Assembly (NCBI GenBank): GCA_027306955.1
Contig: DAHUXX010000275.1
Coordinates: 1-8,233, forward strand
DNA from: Acetobacteraceae bacterium
GTDB lineage: Bacteria > Pseudomonadota > Alphaproteobacteria > Acetobacterales > Acetobacteraceae
Reading direction: 5' to 3'
DNA: 8,233 bases
In this document: piece after piece, positions 1-7,079 of the stretch
Layout: each line of letters opens with the position of its first letter
Numbering within the stretch: position 1 is the first letter of the stretch
Made by a program: the position numbers and the translations under genes
Notes under the pieces: model-generated
Told to the model about the DNA's origin: nothing
Seen by the model: only the letters and a program-made list of their open reading frames with translations
Database searches by the model: none

Positions 1-351
1 GAGCGGCAGGAAATCCGGCAGTTCCCCGGCCACGACCTCGAGCCCGTGCTGCTCGTAGAGCGCCAGCAGGTCGACCATCGCCTGGCCGCGGTCGCGGCTC
101 TCGCCATGCACGTGCTCGAACAGGTGCAGCGACACGGCGCGCCCGCGGTCGAACAGCGCGACGTAGCGCTCCTGCAGGTCGTAGAGATCCGCCTCGCGCA
201 GTTCGCGCAGGAAACCAGTGAGCGCCAGGCGAGCTGCCTCGGGCAGCAGCGCCTCGCCTTCCAGAACGGCGGCGATTTCCGCCGCCCCTGCCTGCAATTC
301 CGGCGTCGGGTAGGAAAGCAGCGCTGCCAGCGCGCGATAGGTCAGGGCCAT
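1..351 (-). CDS. narJ: Nitrate reductase molybdenum-cofactor assembly chaperone NarJ (N-terminal part; gene runs off the window)
   Basis: NarJ is a cytoplasmic chaperone of the TorD/DmsD-like family. It binds apo-NarG, is needed for molybdenum-cofactor insertion into NarGH before membrane attachment, and is not part of the finished enzyme. Reading the minus strand from 351 gives 117 codons starting MALTYRALAALLSYP. They include the family's most conserved stretch at residues 67-94: LFDRGRA, then LFEHVHGESRDRGQAMVDL, then LYEQHGL and ELPDFLPL near the cut. This matches E. coli NarJ closely from recall. The start is the ATG that shares its A with the TGA of narH (TGATG), preceded by GGAGG (359-363) seven bases upstream, so translation is probably coupled to narH. 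The C-terminal half lies beyond position 1. Identification is very secure. Confidence 0.96.
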   Translation of the reverse strand, partial: MALTYRALAALLSYPTPELQAGAAEIAAVLEGEALLPEAARLALTGFLRELREADLYDLQERYVALFDRGRAVSLHLFEHVHGESRDRGQAMVDLLALYEQHGLEVVAGELPDFLPL

Positions 352-1865
352 CACTCGACCTCCATCGGCGTCTTGCCAGCCTTCTGGCCGAACAGGTCGA
401 AGCCCGTGCGACCGGTGCAGCCCTCGCCGAAGGAGAATCCGCAGCTGCCACGCAGCTGGTAGGCGTCCTCGCCGGTCTCGCGGTGCGCCGTCGGGATGAC
501 GAAACGATCCTCGTAGTTGGCGATCGCCATCAGCCGGTACATCGCCTCGATCTCCGCGCCCGTGAGGCCGACACCTTGCGCGAGACCGTCGTCGATCACG
601 CCGTCAACCGTCTTGGCGCGCATGTAGCCGCGCATCGCCAGCATCCGCCGCAGCGCAAGCTCCACCGGTGCCGTGCGCCCGGCGGTGAGCAGGTTGGCGA
701 GATAGCGCACCGGGATCCGCAGCGAGGCGACGTCCGGCAGGCCCCCGGCCTCGCCGAGATCGCCCTTCGCCGCCGCGGACTGGATCGGCGAAAGCGGCGG
801 CACGTACCAGACCATCGGCAGCGTGCGGTATTCCGGATGCAGCGGGAAGGCGATGCGCCAGTCCATCGCCATGCGCCACACCGGTGAGCGCCGCGCCGCC
901 TCCAGCCACGCCTCCGGGATCCCGTCCTGCCGCGCGTGGGCCTGCACCGCCGTGTCGAACGGATCGAGGAACACCCTGAGCTGCGCTTCGTAGAGATCGC
1001 CCTCGTCGGGAACGGAAGCGGCCTCTTCGATGCGGTCCGCGTCGTAGAGCACGACGCCGAGGTAGCGGATGCGCCCGACGCAGGTCTCCGAGCACACTGT
1101 CGGCTGCCCCGCCTCGATGCGTGGATAGCAGAAGATGCATTTCTCCGATTTGCCGGAGGACCAGTTGTAATAGATCTTCTTGTACGGGCAGCCGGAGACG
1201 CACATGCGCCAGCCCCGGCACTTGTCCTGGTCGATGAGGACGATGCCGTCCTCCTCGCGCTTGTAGATGGCGCCGGTGGGGCACGCAGCGGCGCAGGCCG
1301 GGTTGAGGCAGTGCTCGCACAGCCGCGGCAGGTACATCATGAAGGTGTTCTCGAAGGCGCCGTAGATGTCCTTCTGCACGCCATCGAAGTTCACGTCGCG
1401 CGAGCGCTTGGCAAACTCCCCGCCCAGGATCTCCTCCCAGTTCGGCCCCCACTCGATCTTCTCCATCCGCTCGCCGGAAATGAGCGAGCGCGGGCGGGCG
1501 GTCGGCGCTGCCTTCGTCGCCGGCGCCGCCTGCAGATGCTCGTAGTCGAAGGTGAAGGGCTCGTAGTAGTCGTCGATCTCCGGCAGATCGGGGTTGGCGA
1601 AGATCTTGGCCAGCACCCGCCACTTGGCGCCGATGCGCGGCTCGATCTTTCCGTTGCGCTTGCGTACCCAGCCGCCGTTCCAGCGCTTCTGGTTCTCCCA
1701 CTCCTTGGGATAGCCGATGCCCGGCTTGGTCTCGACATTGTTGAACCATGCGTATTCCACGCCCTCGCGGCTGGTCCACACGTTCTTGCACGTGACGGAG
1801 CAGGTGTGGCAGCCGATGCACTTGTCGAGGTTCAGCACCATCGCGATCTGTGCGCGAACCTTCAT
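351..1865 (-). CDS. narH: Respiratory nitrate reductase beta (iron-sulfur) subunit NarH
   Basis: NarH carries electrons from the NarI haems to NarG through four iron-sulfur clusters on the cytoplasmic face of the membrane. The 504-residue product is close to the 512 of E. coli NarH. All cluster-binding residues are visible: C16-C19-C22-C26 (CIGCHTCSVTC), C183-C186-C191-C195 (CEHCLNPACAAAC), C216-W219-C222-C226 (CRGWRMCVSGC), and C243-C246 with C258-C262. In the third group a tryptophan replaces one cysteine, the hallmark of NarH's 3Fe-4S cluster, so all clusters should form. I chose the ATG at 1865, which gives MKVRAQIAMVLNLDK as in known NarH proteins, over a GTG one codon upstream. GAGGGAGG (1873-1880) lies seven bases before it. 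The ATG overlaps the narG stop by one base, suggesting coupled translation. If narG is truly interrupted, polarity could lower narH expression. Confidence 0.97.
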   Translation of the reverse strand: MKVRAQIAMVLNLDKCIGCHTCSVTCKNVWTSREGVEYAWFNNVETKPGIGYPKEWENQKRWNGGWVRKRNGKIEPRIGAKWRVLAKIFANPDLPEIDDYYEPFTFDYEHLQAAPATKAAPTARPRSLISGERMEKIEWGPNWEEILGGEFAKRSRDVNFDGVQKDIYGAFENTFMMYLPRLCEHCLNPACAAACPTGAIYKREEDGIVLIDQDKCRGWRMCVSGCPYKKIYYNWSSGKSEKCIFCYPRIEAGQPTVCSETCVGRIRYLGVVLYDADRIEEAASVPDEGDLYEAQLRVFLDPFDTAVQAHARQDGIPEAWLEAARRSPVWRMAMDWRIAFPLHPEYRTLPMVWYVPPLSPIQSAAAKGDLGEAGGLPDVASLRIPVRYLANLLTAGRTAPVELALRRMLAMRGYMRAKTVDGVIDDGLAQGVGLTGAEIEAMYRLMAIANYEDRFVIPTAHRETGEDAYQLRGSCGFSFGEGCTGRTGFDLFGQKAGKTPMEVE

Positions 1866-3853
1866 CACACGGCCTCCCTCGTCGCCGGCTCGTCATCGAG
1901 CCAGTCCACCTTGTTCATCCGCCGGACAATGATGAACTCGTCACGGTTGGAACCGACCGTGCCGTAGTAGTTGAACCCATAGGCTTGCTGCGCATAGCCG
2001 CCGATCATGTGCGTGGGCTTCAGCACCGCGCGCGTCACCGAGTTGTGGATGCCGCCGCGCTGGCCCGTCACCTCGCTGCCAGGCACGTTCACGATCTTCT
2101 CCTGCGCGTGGTACATCAGCGTCATGCCGGGGTTCACCCGCTGGGAGACGACGGCGCGGGCAACGAGCGCGCCGTTGGCGTTGTAAGCCTCCACCCAGTC
2201 ATTGTCGGCGATGCCGGCTTCGCGCGCGTCGTCCTCGCTGATCCAGATCACCGGGCCGCCGCGGTTCAGCGTCAGCATCAGCAGGTTGTCCGTGTACGTG
2301 CTGTGGATGCCCCATTTCTGGTGCGCCGTGATGAAGTTGAGCACGATCTCCCTGTTGCCGTTGCCGTGCTTGCCGCGCACCGGTGCCACCGCCTTGGTAT
2401 CGACCGGCGGCCGCCAGGTGACCATGGCCTCGCCGAACGCGCGCATCCACGCATGGTCCTGGTAGAGCTGCTGGCGGCCCGTCAGCGTGCGCCAGGGGAT
2501 CAGTTCGTGCACATTGGTGTAGCCGGCGCTGTAGCAGACCTTCTCGCTCTCGATCCCGGACCAGGTGGGCGAGGTGATGATCTTGCGAGGCTGCGCCTGC
2601 AGGTCGCGGTAGCGGATCTTCTCGTCCGCCTTTGGGATCGCGAGATGCGCGTGCTCGCGCCCGGTAATTTTCCCGAGCGCCTCCCACGCCTTCACCGCGA
2701 CCTCGCCGTTGGTTTCGGGCGCGAGGCTCAGCACCACCTCGATCGCGTCGATGTCGGTTTCCATGCGCGGCTGGCCGTTCTTCGCGGTGCCATTCAGCGC
2801 GCGCAGGAAATCCATCTCGTGCTGCGTGTTCCAGCCGATGCCCTTGCCGCCGTTGCCGATCTTCTCCATCAGCGGCCCCACCGAGGTGAAGCGTTCCTGG
2901 ATTGTCGCGTAGTCCCGTTGAATAACCGTAACGGATGGCATGGTACGGCCGGGGACGGGCTCCACCTCGCCGCGCTTCCAGTCCCGCACGTCGAAGGGCT
3001 GCGCCATCTCGCCCGCGGTATCGTGCAGGATGGGCGTAAGGACGACGTCCGTCTCCTTGCCCAGCACCTCCGGCGCGACCCTGGAGAACGCCTTCGCGAT
3101 TCCCCGGTAGATGTCCCAGTCCGTCCGCGACTCCCACGCCGGGTCCACCGCGGCCGAGAGCGGGTGGATGAACGGGTGCATGTCGGACGTGTTGAGGTCC
3201 GCCTTTTCGTACCAGGTCGCCGTCGGCAGCACGATGTCGGAATAGACGCAGGTCGTGCTCATGCGGAAATCGAGCGTCACCAGCAGATCGAGCTTGCCTT
3301 CCGGCGCCTGCTCGCGCCACGCGACCTCGCGCGGTTTCTCGCGACCCTCTTCGCCGAGATCCCTGCCGAGCACGCCGTTCGAGGCGCCGAGCAGATGCTT
3401 GAGGAAATACTCGTGCCCCTTGCCGGAGGAGCCGAGCAGGTTGGAACGCCAGACGAACAGGTTGCGCGGCCAGTTCGCGGGGTCATCGGGATCGTTGCAG
3501 GACAGCTCCAGCTCGCCAGAGGCGAGCGCCCTCGCCACGTAGTCTTTCGCTTCCAGCCCCGCCGCCTTCGCCCGCGCGGCGATGGAGAGGGGGTTTTGTT
3601 TCAGCTGCGGCGCGGAAGGCAGCCAGCCCATGCGTTCGGCGCGCACGTTGTAGTCGATGAGGCTGCCGGACCAGTCACCCGGGGGCGCGGTAGGCGACAG
3701 GATCTCGGACGTCGCCAGCGTTTCGTACCGCCATTGGTCCGTATGCGCGTAAAAGAACGAGGTCGCGTTCTGCTGGCGCGGCGGGCGGTGCCAGTCGAGC
3801 CCGAAGGCGACCGGCAGCCACCCGGTCTGCGGCCGCAGCTTCTCCTGGCCCAC
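1865..3853 (-). CDS. narG: Nitrate reductase alpha subunit NarG, C-terminal portion (after the internal TGA)
   Basis: This is the second half of NarG, in the same frame as the first and resuming three codons after the TGA. It could be read as a separate 662-residue product from the GTG at 3853, but that GTG corresponds to an internal valine of intact NarG (HYVGQEKLRPQTGW). Only a weak GGCGG lies about 12 bases upstream, so independent initiation is doubtful. Conserved NarG blocks are present throughout: RNLFVWRSNLLGSSGKGHE, VYSDIVLPTATWYEK, DMHPFIHPLSAAVDPAWE, GPLMEKIGNGGKG, SPTWSG, GYTNVHELIPWRTLTGRQQ, HQKWGIHSTY, and near the end GGIHNSVTR, KPTHMIGGYA and GSNRDEF. No further stop, gap or decay was seen. 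The TGA at 1865-1867 overlaps the narH ATG by one base. Confidence 0.88.
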   Translation of the reverse strand: MGQEKLRPQTGWLPVAFGLDWHRPPRQQNATSFFYAHTDQWRYETLATSEILSPTAPPGDWSGSLIDYNVRAERMGWLPSAPQLKQNPLSIAARAKAAGLEAKDYVARALASGELELSCNDPDDPANWPRNLFVWRSNLLGSSGKGHEYFLKHLLGASNGVLGRDLGEEGREKPREVAWREQAPEGKLDLLVTLDFRMSTTCVYSDIVLPTATWYEKADLNTSDMHPFIHPLSAAVDPAWESRTDWDIYRGIAKAFSRVAPEVLGKETDVVLTPILHDTAGEMAQPFDVRDWKRGEVEPVPGRTMPSVTVIQRDYATIQERFTSVGPLMEKIGNGGKGIGWNTQHEMDFLRALNGTAKNGQPRMETDIDAIEVVLSLAPETNGEVAVKAWEALGKITGREHAHLAIPKADEKIRYRDLQAQPRKIITSPTWSGIESEKVCYSAGYTNVHELIPWRTLTGRQQLYQDHAWMRAFGEAMVTWRPPVDTKAVAPVRGKHGNGNREIVLNFITAHQKWGIHSTYTDNLLMLTLNRGGPVIWISEDDAREAGIADNDWVEAYNANGALVARAVVSQRVNPGMTLMYHAQEKIVNVPGSEVTGQRGGIHNSVTRAVLKPTHMIGGYAQQAYGFNYYGTVGSNRDEFIIVRRMNKVDWLDDEPATREAV

Positions 3854-3862
3854 GTAGTGCGA

Positions 3863-5572
3863 TCAGCCGCCGCCGGACTGGCCAACGCAGCCGCAGAACA
3901 CCAGGAGGTTGATGATCCCCCGGTAGCTCATGTCCATGTGGTACCAGTGGTTCAGCCCGGCGCCGAGGATGACCATGGAACGGCCGCCGGTCTTCTCGGC
4001 GTTGGACGCGAACTCCCGCGCGACATGGACGATCTGGTGGCGCGGCACGCCGCTCACGCGCTCCGCCCAGGCCGGCGTGAACGGCTGGTCCGCCTCGTAG
4101 TCGCGCGCGACGTTGCCGCCACCGAAGCCGCGGTCGAGCCCGTAGTTGGCACAGAGCAGGTCGAACACCGTCGCGACCAGCGTCTCACCATCCGCGAGCG
4201 GCAGCCGGCGGACGGGCACGTTGCGCGACTGCACCGCCGCGTGCTCCGTCGCGGCGAAGCCGTTGCTCGCCGCCCCGCCGAAATACGGGAACGCAACGGA
4301 TGCCACGTCGCCGCCGGCGAGCGAGAGCGCCAGATTCACCTCGCGTCCCTCACCGTCGCGTGGCTCGAGGTTCCACTTGCGCTGCTCGCCCCAGCGGAAG
4401 CCGACGGAGCCGCGCGGCACCACCGGCGTGCCCGCTTCGTCGAAGGCGACCGTCTTCCACGCCGGGTTGTTGCCCTCGCCCAGCGCGTCGGAAAAATCTT
4501 CGGCGCGCAGCAGGCGCTCCGGCACGTAGTGCTCGCCCTGGCGCGAGAGGCGCACCAGCATCGGCATGTCGCTGTAGCGGCGGGCGTAGTCGTCGAAATA
4601 CGGGACCTGGCGGTCGAGATGGAATTCGCGCAGGATCACGTGGCCCATTGCCATGGCGAGCGCCGCGTCGGTGCCCTGCTTCGGGTGCAGCCAGAGGTCG
4701 GCGAATTTCGTTGCTTCGGCGTAATCTGGCGAGACGACGACGCTCTTCGCCCCCCGGTAGCGCGCCTCGCTATAGAAATGAGCGTCCGGCGTGCGCGACT
4801 GCGGCACGGTGGAACCCCAGAGGATGAGATAGCCGGCGTTGTACCAATCGGCACTCTCCGGCACGTCGGTCTGCTCACCCCAGGTCATCGGGCTCGCCGG
4901 CGGCAGGTCGCAGTACCAGTCGTAGAAGCTGAGGCACACGCCACCGATGAGCGAGAGGTAGCGCGCGCCCGCGGCGTAGGAGAGCATCGACATCGCGGGG
5001 ATCGGCGAGAAGCCGACGACGCGGTCCGGCCCGTGCGCCTTGATCGTGTGGGCGTTGGCCGCCGCGATGATCTCCTCCACCTCCTCCCAGTTGGCGCGCA
5101 CGAAGCCGCCGAGGCCGCGCCGGCCGACATAGCTCGCCCGCTTCCCGGCGTCCTCGACGATCGATGCCCAGGCGGCAACGGGCGTGCGGATCGCTCGCGC
5201 CTCCCGCCACAACCGCAACAAACAGCTGCGCACCAGCGGGTATTTCACCCGGTTCCCGGAATAGAGGTACCAGGAATAGCTCGCCCCTCGCGAGCAGCCA
5301 CGCGGCTCGTGGTTGGGCATGTCGGGCCTGGTGCGCGGATAGTCGGTCTGCTGCGTCTCCCACGTCACGATGCCGCCCTTGACGTAGATCTTCCACGAGC
5401 ACGAGCCGGTGCAGTTCACCCCGTGCGTGGAGCGGACGATCTTGTCGTGTTGCCAGCGCTTGCGATACGCATCTTCCCACCCGCGCGGCTCGTCGGTGGT
5501 GACACCGTGCCCGCCGGCGAACTTTTCGTTACGACGTCGGAAGAAAATGAGGCGGTCGAGGAACAGGCTCAT
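3863..5572 (-). CDS. narG: Nitrate reductase alpha subunit NarG, N-terminal portion (569 codons to the internal TGA)
   Basis: This is the first half of the molybdenum subunit, which reduces nitrate to nitrite at a bis-MGD molybdenum centre facing the cytoplasm. The product begins MSLFLDRLIFFRRRNEKF. It carries the ligands of the FS0 iron-sulfur cluster: H50, C54 and C58 (HGVNCTGSC) and C93 (EPRGCSRG). The molybdenum-ligating aspartate is at about residue 222 in SFYDWYCDLPPASP. Blocks such as GFSPIPAMSM, GEQTDVPESADWYN and GAGLNHWYHMDMSYRG follow. The start is the ATG at 5572, preceded by GAGGG (5580-5584) at seven bases. An open extension up to 5665 only overlaps narK and resembles nothing. 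The narK stop TGA (5583-5585) lies inside this ribosome-binding site, indicating coupling. Alone, this piece lacks about half of the alpha subunit and would not be expected to be active. Confidence 0.9.
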   Translation of the reverse strand: MSLFLDRLIFFRRRNEKFAGGHGVTTDEPRGWEDAYRKRWQHDKIVRSTHGVNCTGSCSWKIYVKGGIVTWETQQTDYPRTRPDMPNHEPRGCSRGASYSWYLYSGNRVKYPLVRSCLLRLWREARAIRTPVAAWASIVEDAGKRASYVGRRGLGGFVRANWEEVEEIIAAANAHTIKAHGPDRVVGFSPIPAMSMLSYAAGARYLSLIGGVCLSFYDWYCDLPPASPMTWGEQTDVPESADWYNAGYLILWGSTVPQSRTPDAHFYSEARYRGAKSVVVSPDYAEATKFADLWLHPKQGTDAALAMAMGHVILREFHLDRQVPYFDDYARRYSDMPMLVRLSRQGEHYVPERLLRAEDFSDALGEGNNPAWKTVAFDEAGTPVVPRGSVGFRWGEQRKWNLEPRDGEGREVNLALSLAGGDVASVAFPYFGGAASNGFAATEHAAVQSRNVPVRRLPLADGETLVATVFDLLCANYGLDRGFGGGNVARDYEADQPFTPAWAERVSGVPRHQIVHVAREFASNAEKTGGRSMVILGAGLNHWYHMDMSYRGIINLLVFCGCVGQSGGG

Positions 5573-5582
5573 CGGTATGCCC

Positions 5583-6917
5583 TCACGCGGCGCTGGCGCG
5601 GCTGCTGGTGCGGATGAACCCGATCGCGACCAGCATCGCCGCGACCGCGAGCACCACGTAGACAAAGAACCCGCCGGAATAGCCCGCCGCGCCCAGCGCG
5701 CCGGCGAACAGCCCCAGCATCGGCGGGATCACGAACCCGCCCAGCGCCCCGAGCCCGCCCACGATCCCGGAGGCGCCTCCCACCGCGTGCGGCACGTATT
5801 TCGGCACCATCTTGAACACCGCGGCGTTGCCGAGTCCCATGCCGAGCCCGATCGCAAGCTCGCCCGCGACGTTGACGGAAAACCCGGTCACGAAGGTCAG
5901 CAGCGCCGCCCCGACAAGCACGATGGTAAACGATATCAGCGCCATGATTTCGCCGCCGAACCGTTCCGCAAGCGAGCCGCCGCCGACACGGGCCGCGGCC
6001 GCGAGCAGCGAGAAGCCGATGCCGCCCAGCATGCCCGCCTGCGTCAGCGTCAGGTGATGCAGGTTGATCCAGTAGGTGGGGAACCAGGCCGTCAGCGACA
6101 GGAAGCCACCGAAGGAAACGAAGTAGAGGAACGTGAGGCCCCAGGTGCGCGTCTCGTCCGCGGCCATGATCAGCGCCCCCCAGACGGACTCGCTCGGCAG
6201 CAGCTCCTGGCCGTGGCGCTGCGCGATCGCGCGCGCCTCCGCCGGCGCCATGTCGCGGGCACGCAGCTGGAAGTAATAGGCGTCCTTCGCGAGCCAGCCA
6301 TAGATCGCGGTGCCGATGAGCAGGAACGCGAGCCAGGCCAGGTAGGACCCGGCGAGGCCCAGCGCCGCGATCGCGAACGGCAGCAGCAGCGTGAACAGCC
6401 CGGGTGCGAGGTTGCCGACGCCACCATAGATGCCCAGCGCCGTGCCTTGCCGGTTGCGCGGGAACCAGTAGGAGACCTGCGGACTGCCGACCGAGAAGGA
6501 CGCGACGCCGCAGCCGCTCATGAACCCGAACAGCAGAATCACCGGGTACAGCGCCGCGGTGACGTTCGGCACCGTCACCAGGATGAACACGAGGCCCCAC
6601 ATGCCGACGATGGAGACGCCGAACAGCACCAGCATCGGCAGCCGCCCGCCCACCTTGTCCACCCAGGCGCCGAACGGGATGCGCAGGAGCGAGCCGGTCA
6701 GCTGCGGCGCCGCCACCAGCAACCCCACCAGCAGCGGCGAGAGATGCATCGAGATCTGGAACGCGTGCGCCGCCGGCCCATAGAGCGAGACCGCCGCGAA
6801 GCCGATGAAGAACCCCCAGGTGCCCATGACCAAGCCCAGGCGTGGGCTGCCCTGCAGCCCTTGCTCCGCCGGGCTCATGGCCCCGGGAGCGGCCGATGCT
6901 CCGGTCGTTGCGTCCAC
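5583..6917 (-). CDS. narK: NarK-family nitrate/nitrite transporter (major facilitator, NNP family)
   Basis: This inner-membrane transporter imports nitrate and/or exports nitrite for the cytoplasmic NarGHI active site. The 444-residue product has hydrophobic segments throughout, consistent with 12 membrane helices. It shows the two glycine-rich nitrate signatures, GIYGGVGNLAPGLFTLLLP at about 163-180 and GIVGGLGALGGFVIPP at about 384-399. It keeps both arginines that bind substrate in E. coli NarK: R79 in LLRIPFGAWVDK and R310 in AAARVGGG. SYWFPRNRQGTALG also matches the family. I chose the GTG at 6917, because GAAGGAG (6926-6932) lies eight bases upstream; the frame stays open to 7055, but that extension is unlike the family. 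An ATG at 6878 is a weaker alternative. Whether it is a nitrate/proton symporter (NarK1-like) or a nitrate/nitrite antiporter (NarK2-like) cannot be decided by eye, though it is not especially close to E. coli NarK. It is the promoter-proximal gene of the operon. Confidence 0.93.
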   Translation of the reverse strand: MDATTGASAAPGAMSPAEQGLQGSPRLGLVMGTWGFFIGFAAVSLYGPAAHAFQISMHLSPLLVGLLVAAPQLTGSLLRIPFGAWVDKVGGRLPMLVLFGVSIVGMWGLVFILVTVPNVTAALYPVILLFGFMSGCGVASFSVGSPQVSYWFPRNRQGTALGIYGGVGNLAPGLFTLLLPFAIAALGLAGSYLAWLAFLLIGTAIYGWLAKDAYYFQLRARDMAPAEARAIAQRHGQELLPSESVWGALIMAADETRTWGLTFLYFVSFGGFLSLTAWFPTYWINLHHLTLTQAGMLGGIGFSLLAAAARVGGGSLAERFGGEIMALISFTIVLVGAALLTFVTGFSVNVAGELAIGLGMGLGNAAVFKMVPKYVPHAVGGASGIVGGLGALGGFVIPPMLGLFAGALGAAGYSGGFFVYVVLAVAAMLVAIGFIRTSSRASAA

Positions 6918-6925
6918 TTTCCGTG

Positions 6926-6932
6926 CTCCTTC
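6926..6932 (-). promoter_or_regulatory. Ribosome-binding site that fixes the narK start at GTG 6917
   Basis: On the minus strand this reads GAAGGAG and ends eight bases before GTG 6917-6915. It is the only strong Shine-Dalgarno match near the narK N-terminus, so it favours the GTG over the ATG at 6878. Confidence 0.75.
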
Positions 6933-6940
6933 GTGCCCCG

Positions 6941-6971
6941 GCCGGTGCGTGCGGGTGCGATGCCCGCCGGC
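6941..6971. other. Imperfect stem-loop in the narK leader
   Basis: GCCGG (6941-6945) can pair with CCGGC (6967-6971), and inside it CGGG (6952-6955) with CCCG (6963-6966) around a seven-base loop. Six unpaired bases lie on one side. A competing pairing of GCGTG (6947-6951) with CACGC (6971-6975) is also possible. It would lie in the 5' leader of the narK mRNA, just upstream of the ribosome-binding site. Chance hairpins are common in DNA this GC-rich, so any function is uncertain. Confidence 0.3.
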
Positions 6972-6985
6972 ACGCGGCCTCGCGG

Positions 6986-7003
6986 CCCGATGCCGCGATC
7001 GGG
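6986..7003. other. Short inverted repeat near the predicted narK mRNA 5' end
   Basis: CCCGAT (6986-6991) and ATCGGG (6998-7003) form a perfect six-base inverted repeat around a six-base spacer. If narK transcription starts near 7001, as the FNR-type box would predict, this would sit at or very near the mRNA 5' end and could fold as a hairpin. It could equally be an operator half-site pair or chance. Confidence 0.35.
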
Positions 7004-7012
7004 ACAAAGCTT

Positions 7013-7038
7013 GCAGCAACCTTGCGGCAGCAACCTTG
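7013..7038. repeat. Two direct copies of GCAGCAACCTTG abutting the FNR-type box
   Basis: The 12-base word GCAGCAACCTTG occurs at 7013-7024 and again, exactly, at 7027-7038, a 14-base period with CG between. The TTG ending the second copy is the first three bases of the TTGAT half-site. A further CTTG at 7010-7013 begins the series. It lies between the box and narK, in the place of the narK core promoter. It could be a repeated protein-binding site or a slippage duplication. Confidence 0.6.
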
Positions 7039-7049
7039 ATATGGATCAA
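7036..7049. promoter_or_regulatory. Perfect FNR/DNR-type box TTGAT-ATGG-ATCAA
   Basis: TTGATATGGATCAA matches the FNR/ANR/DNR consensus TTGAT-N4-ATCAA exactly, with symmetry extending one base each side (C and G). It is centred at 7042.5 between divergent narK and the regulator gene. The regulator's recognition helix keeps the E..SR residues that read TTGAT in FNR, so it is a likely binder, along with any genomic FNR/ANR. For the regulator gene it lies about 41.5 bases upstream of the start predicted from the -10-like sequence at 7072-7077, the classic class II activator spacing. In the other direction a mirror-image placement would put the narK start near 7001, but the -10 there is poor. Confidence 0.85.
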
Positions 7050-7071
7050 GCACAAATGCGGCCAAGCGCAC

Positions 7072-7077
7072 TATTTA
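7072..7077 (+). promoter_or_regulatory. Probable -10 element of the regulator promoter
   Basis: TATTTA, within the AT-rich run CTATTTAACG, is the most AT-rich spot of the intergenic region. It predicts a transcription start near 7084, which places the FNR-type box centre at about -41.5. Identity to TATAAT is modest (three of six), as is usual for activator-dependent promoters. The complementary strand, TAAATA, could alternatively serve a promoter towards narK. Confidence 0.5.
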
Positions 7078-7079
7078 AC

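Larger units (their letters stand above)
1865..5572 (-). pseudogene. narG: narG reading frame interrupted by one in-frame TGA at 3863-3865
   Basis: From the ATG at 5572 to the TGA at 1865-1867 the frame holds 1,235 codons, close to the 1,247 of E. coli NarG. There is no frameshift, but codon 570 is TGA. The local reading is CGCVGQSGGG-stop-SHYVGQEK, where E. coli has GQSGGGWAHYVGQEK. A TGG-to-TGA change, one G to A on the coding strand, explains it fully. The motif corresponds to the cofactor-contacting GxxGxPGGG-like segment of the molybdopterin oxidoreductase family. Both sides of the stop are well conserved with no second lesion, so any inactivation is recent or only apparent. Other genes here (narH, narK, the regulator) terminate on TGA, which argues against general TGA-to-Trp reassignment. 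Whether to call this a pseudogene, a sequence error or a recoded gene cannot be settled from the window. Confidence 0.8.

Noticed and set aside
3820..3865. Selenocysteine decoding of the internal TGA in narG
   Set aside because: The molybdenum ligand of NarG is an aspartate near residue 222, not this position, where homologues carry Trp. The only notable downstream palindrome, CTGCGGCCGCAG, arises from conserved LRPQ codons and does not look like a bacterial SECIS element.
1850..5617. A 1,255-codon open frame on the plus strand antisense to all of narG
   Set aside because: Antisense frames stay open in GC-rich coding DNA because stop codons are rare there. Its product is arginine-, alanine- and histidine-rich with no recognisable domain, while the minus strand encodes clear NarG.
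5573..5665. A 31-codon N-terminal extension of narG
   Set aside because: It overlaps the narK coding end, does not resemble NarG N-termini, and the ATG at 5572 has a good ribosome-binding site and a family-like MSLFLDR start.
6918..7055. A 46-codon N-terminal extension of narK
   Set aside because: It is arginine- and histidine-rich, crosses the FNR-type box and direct repeats, and lacks similarity to NarK. GTG 6917 has a well-placed GAAGGAG.
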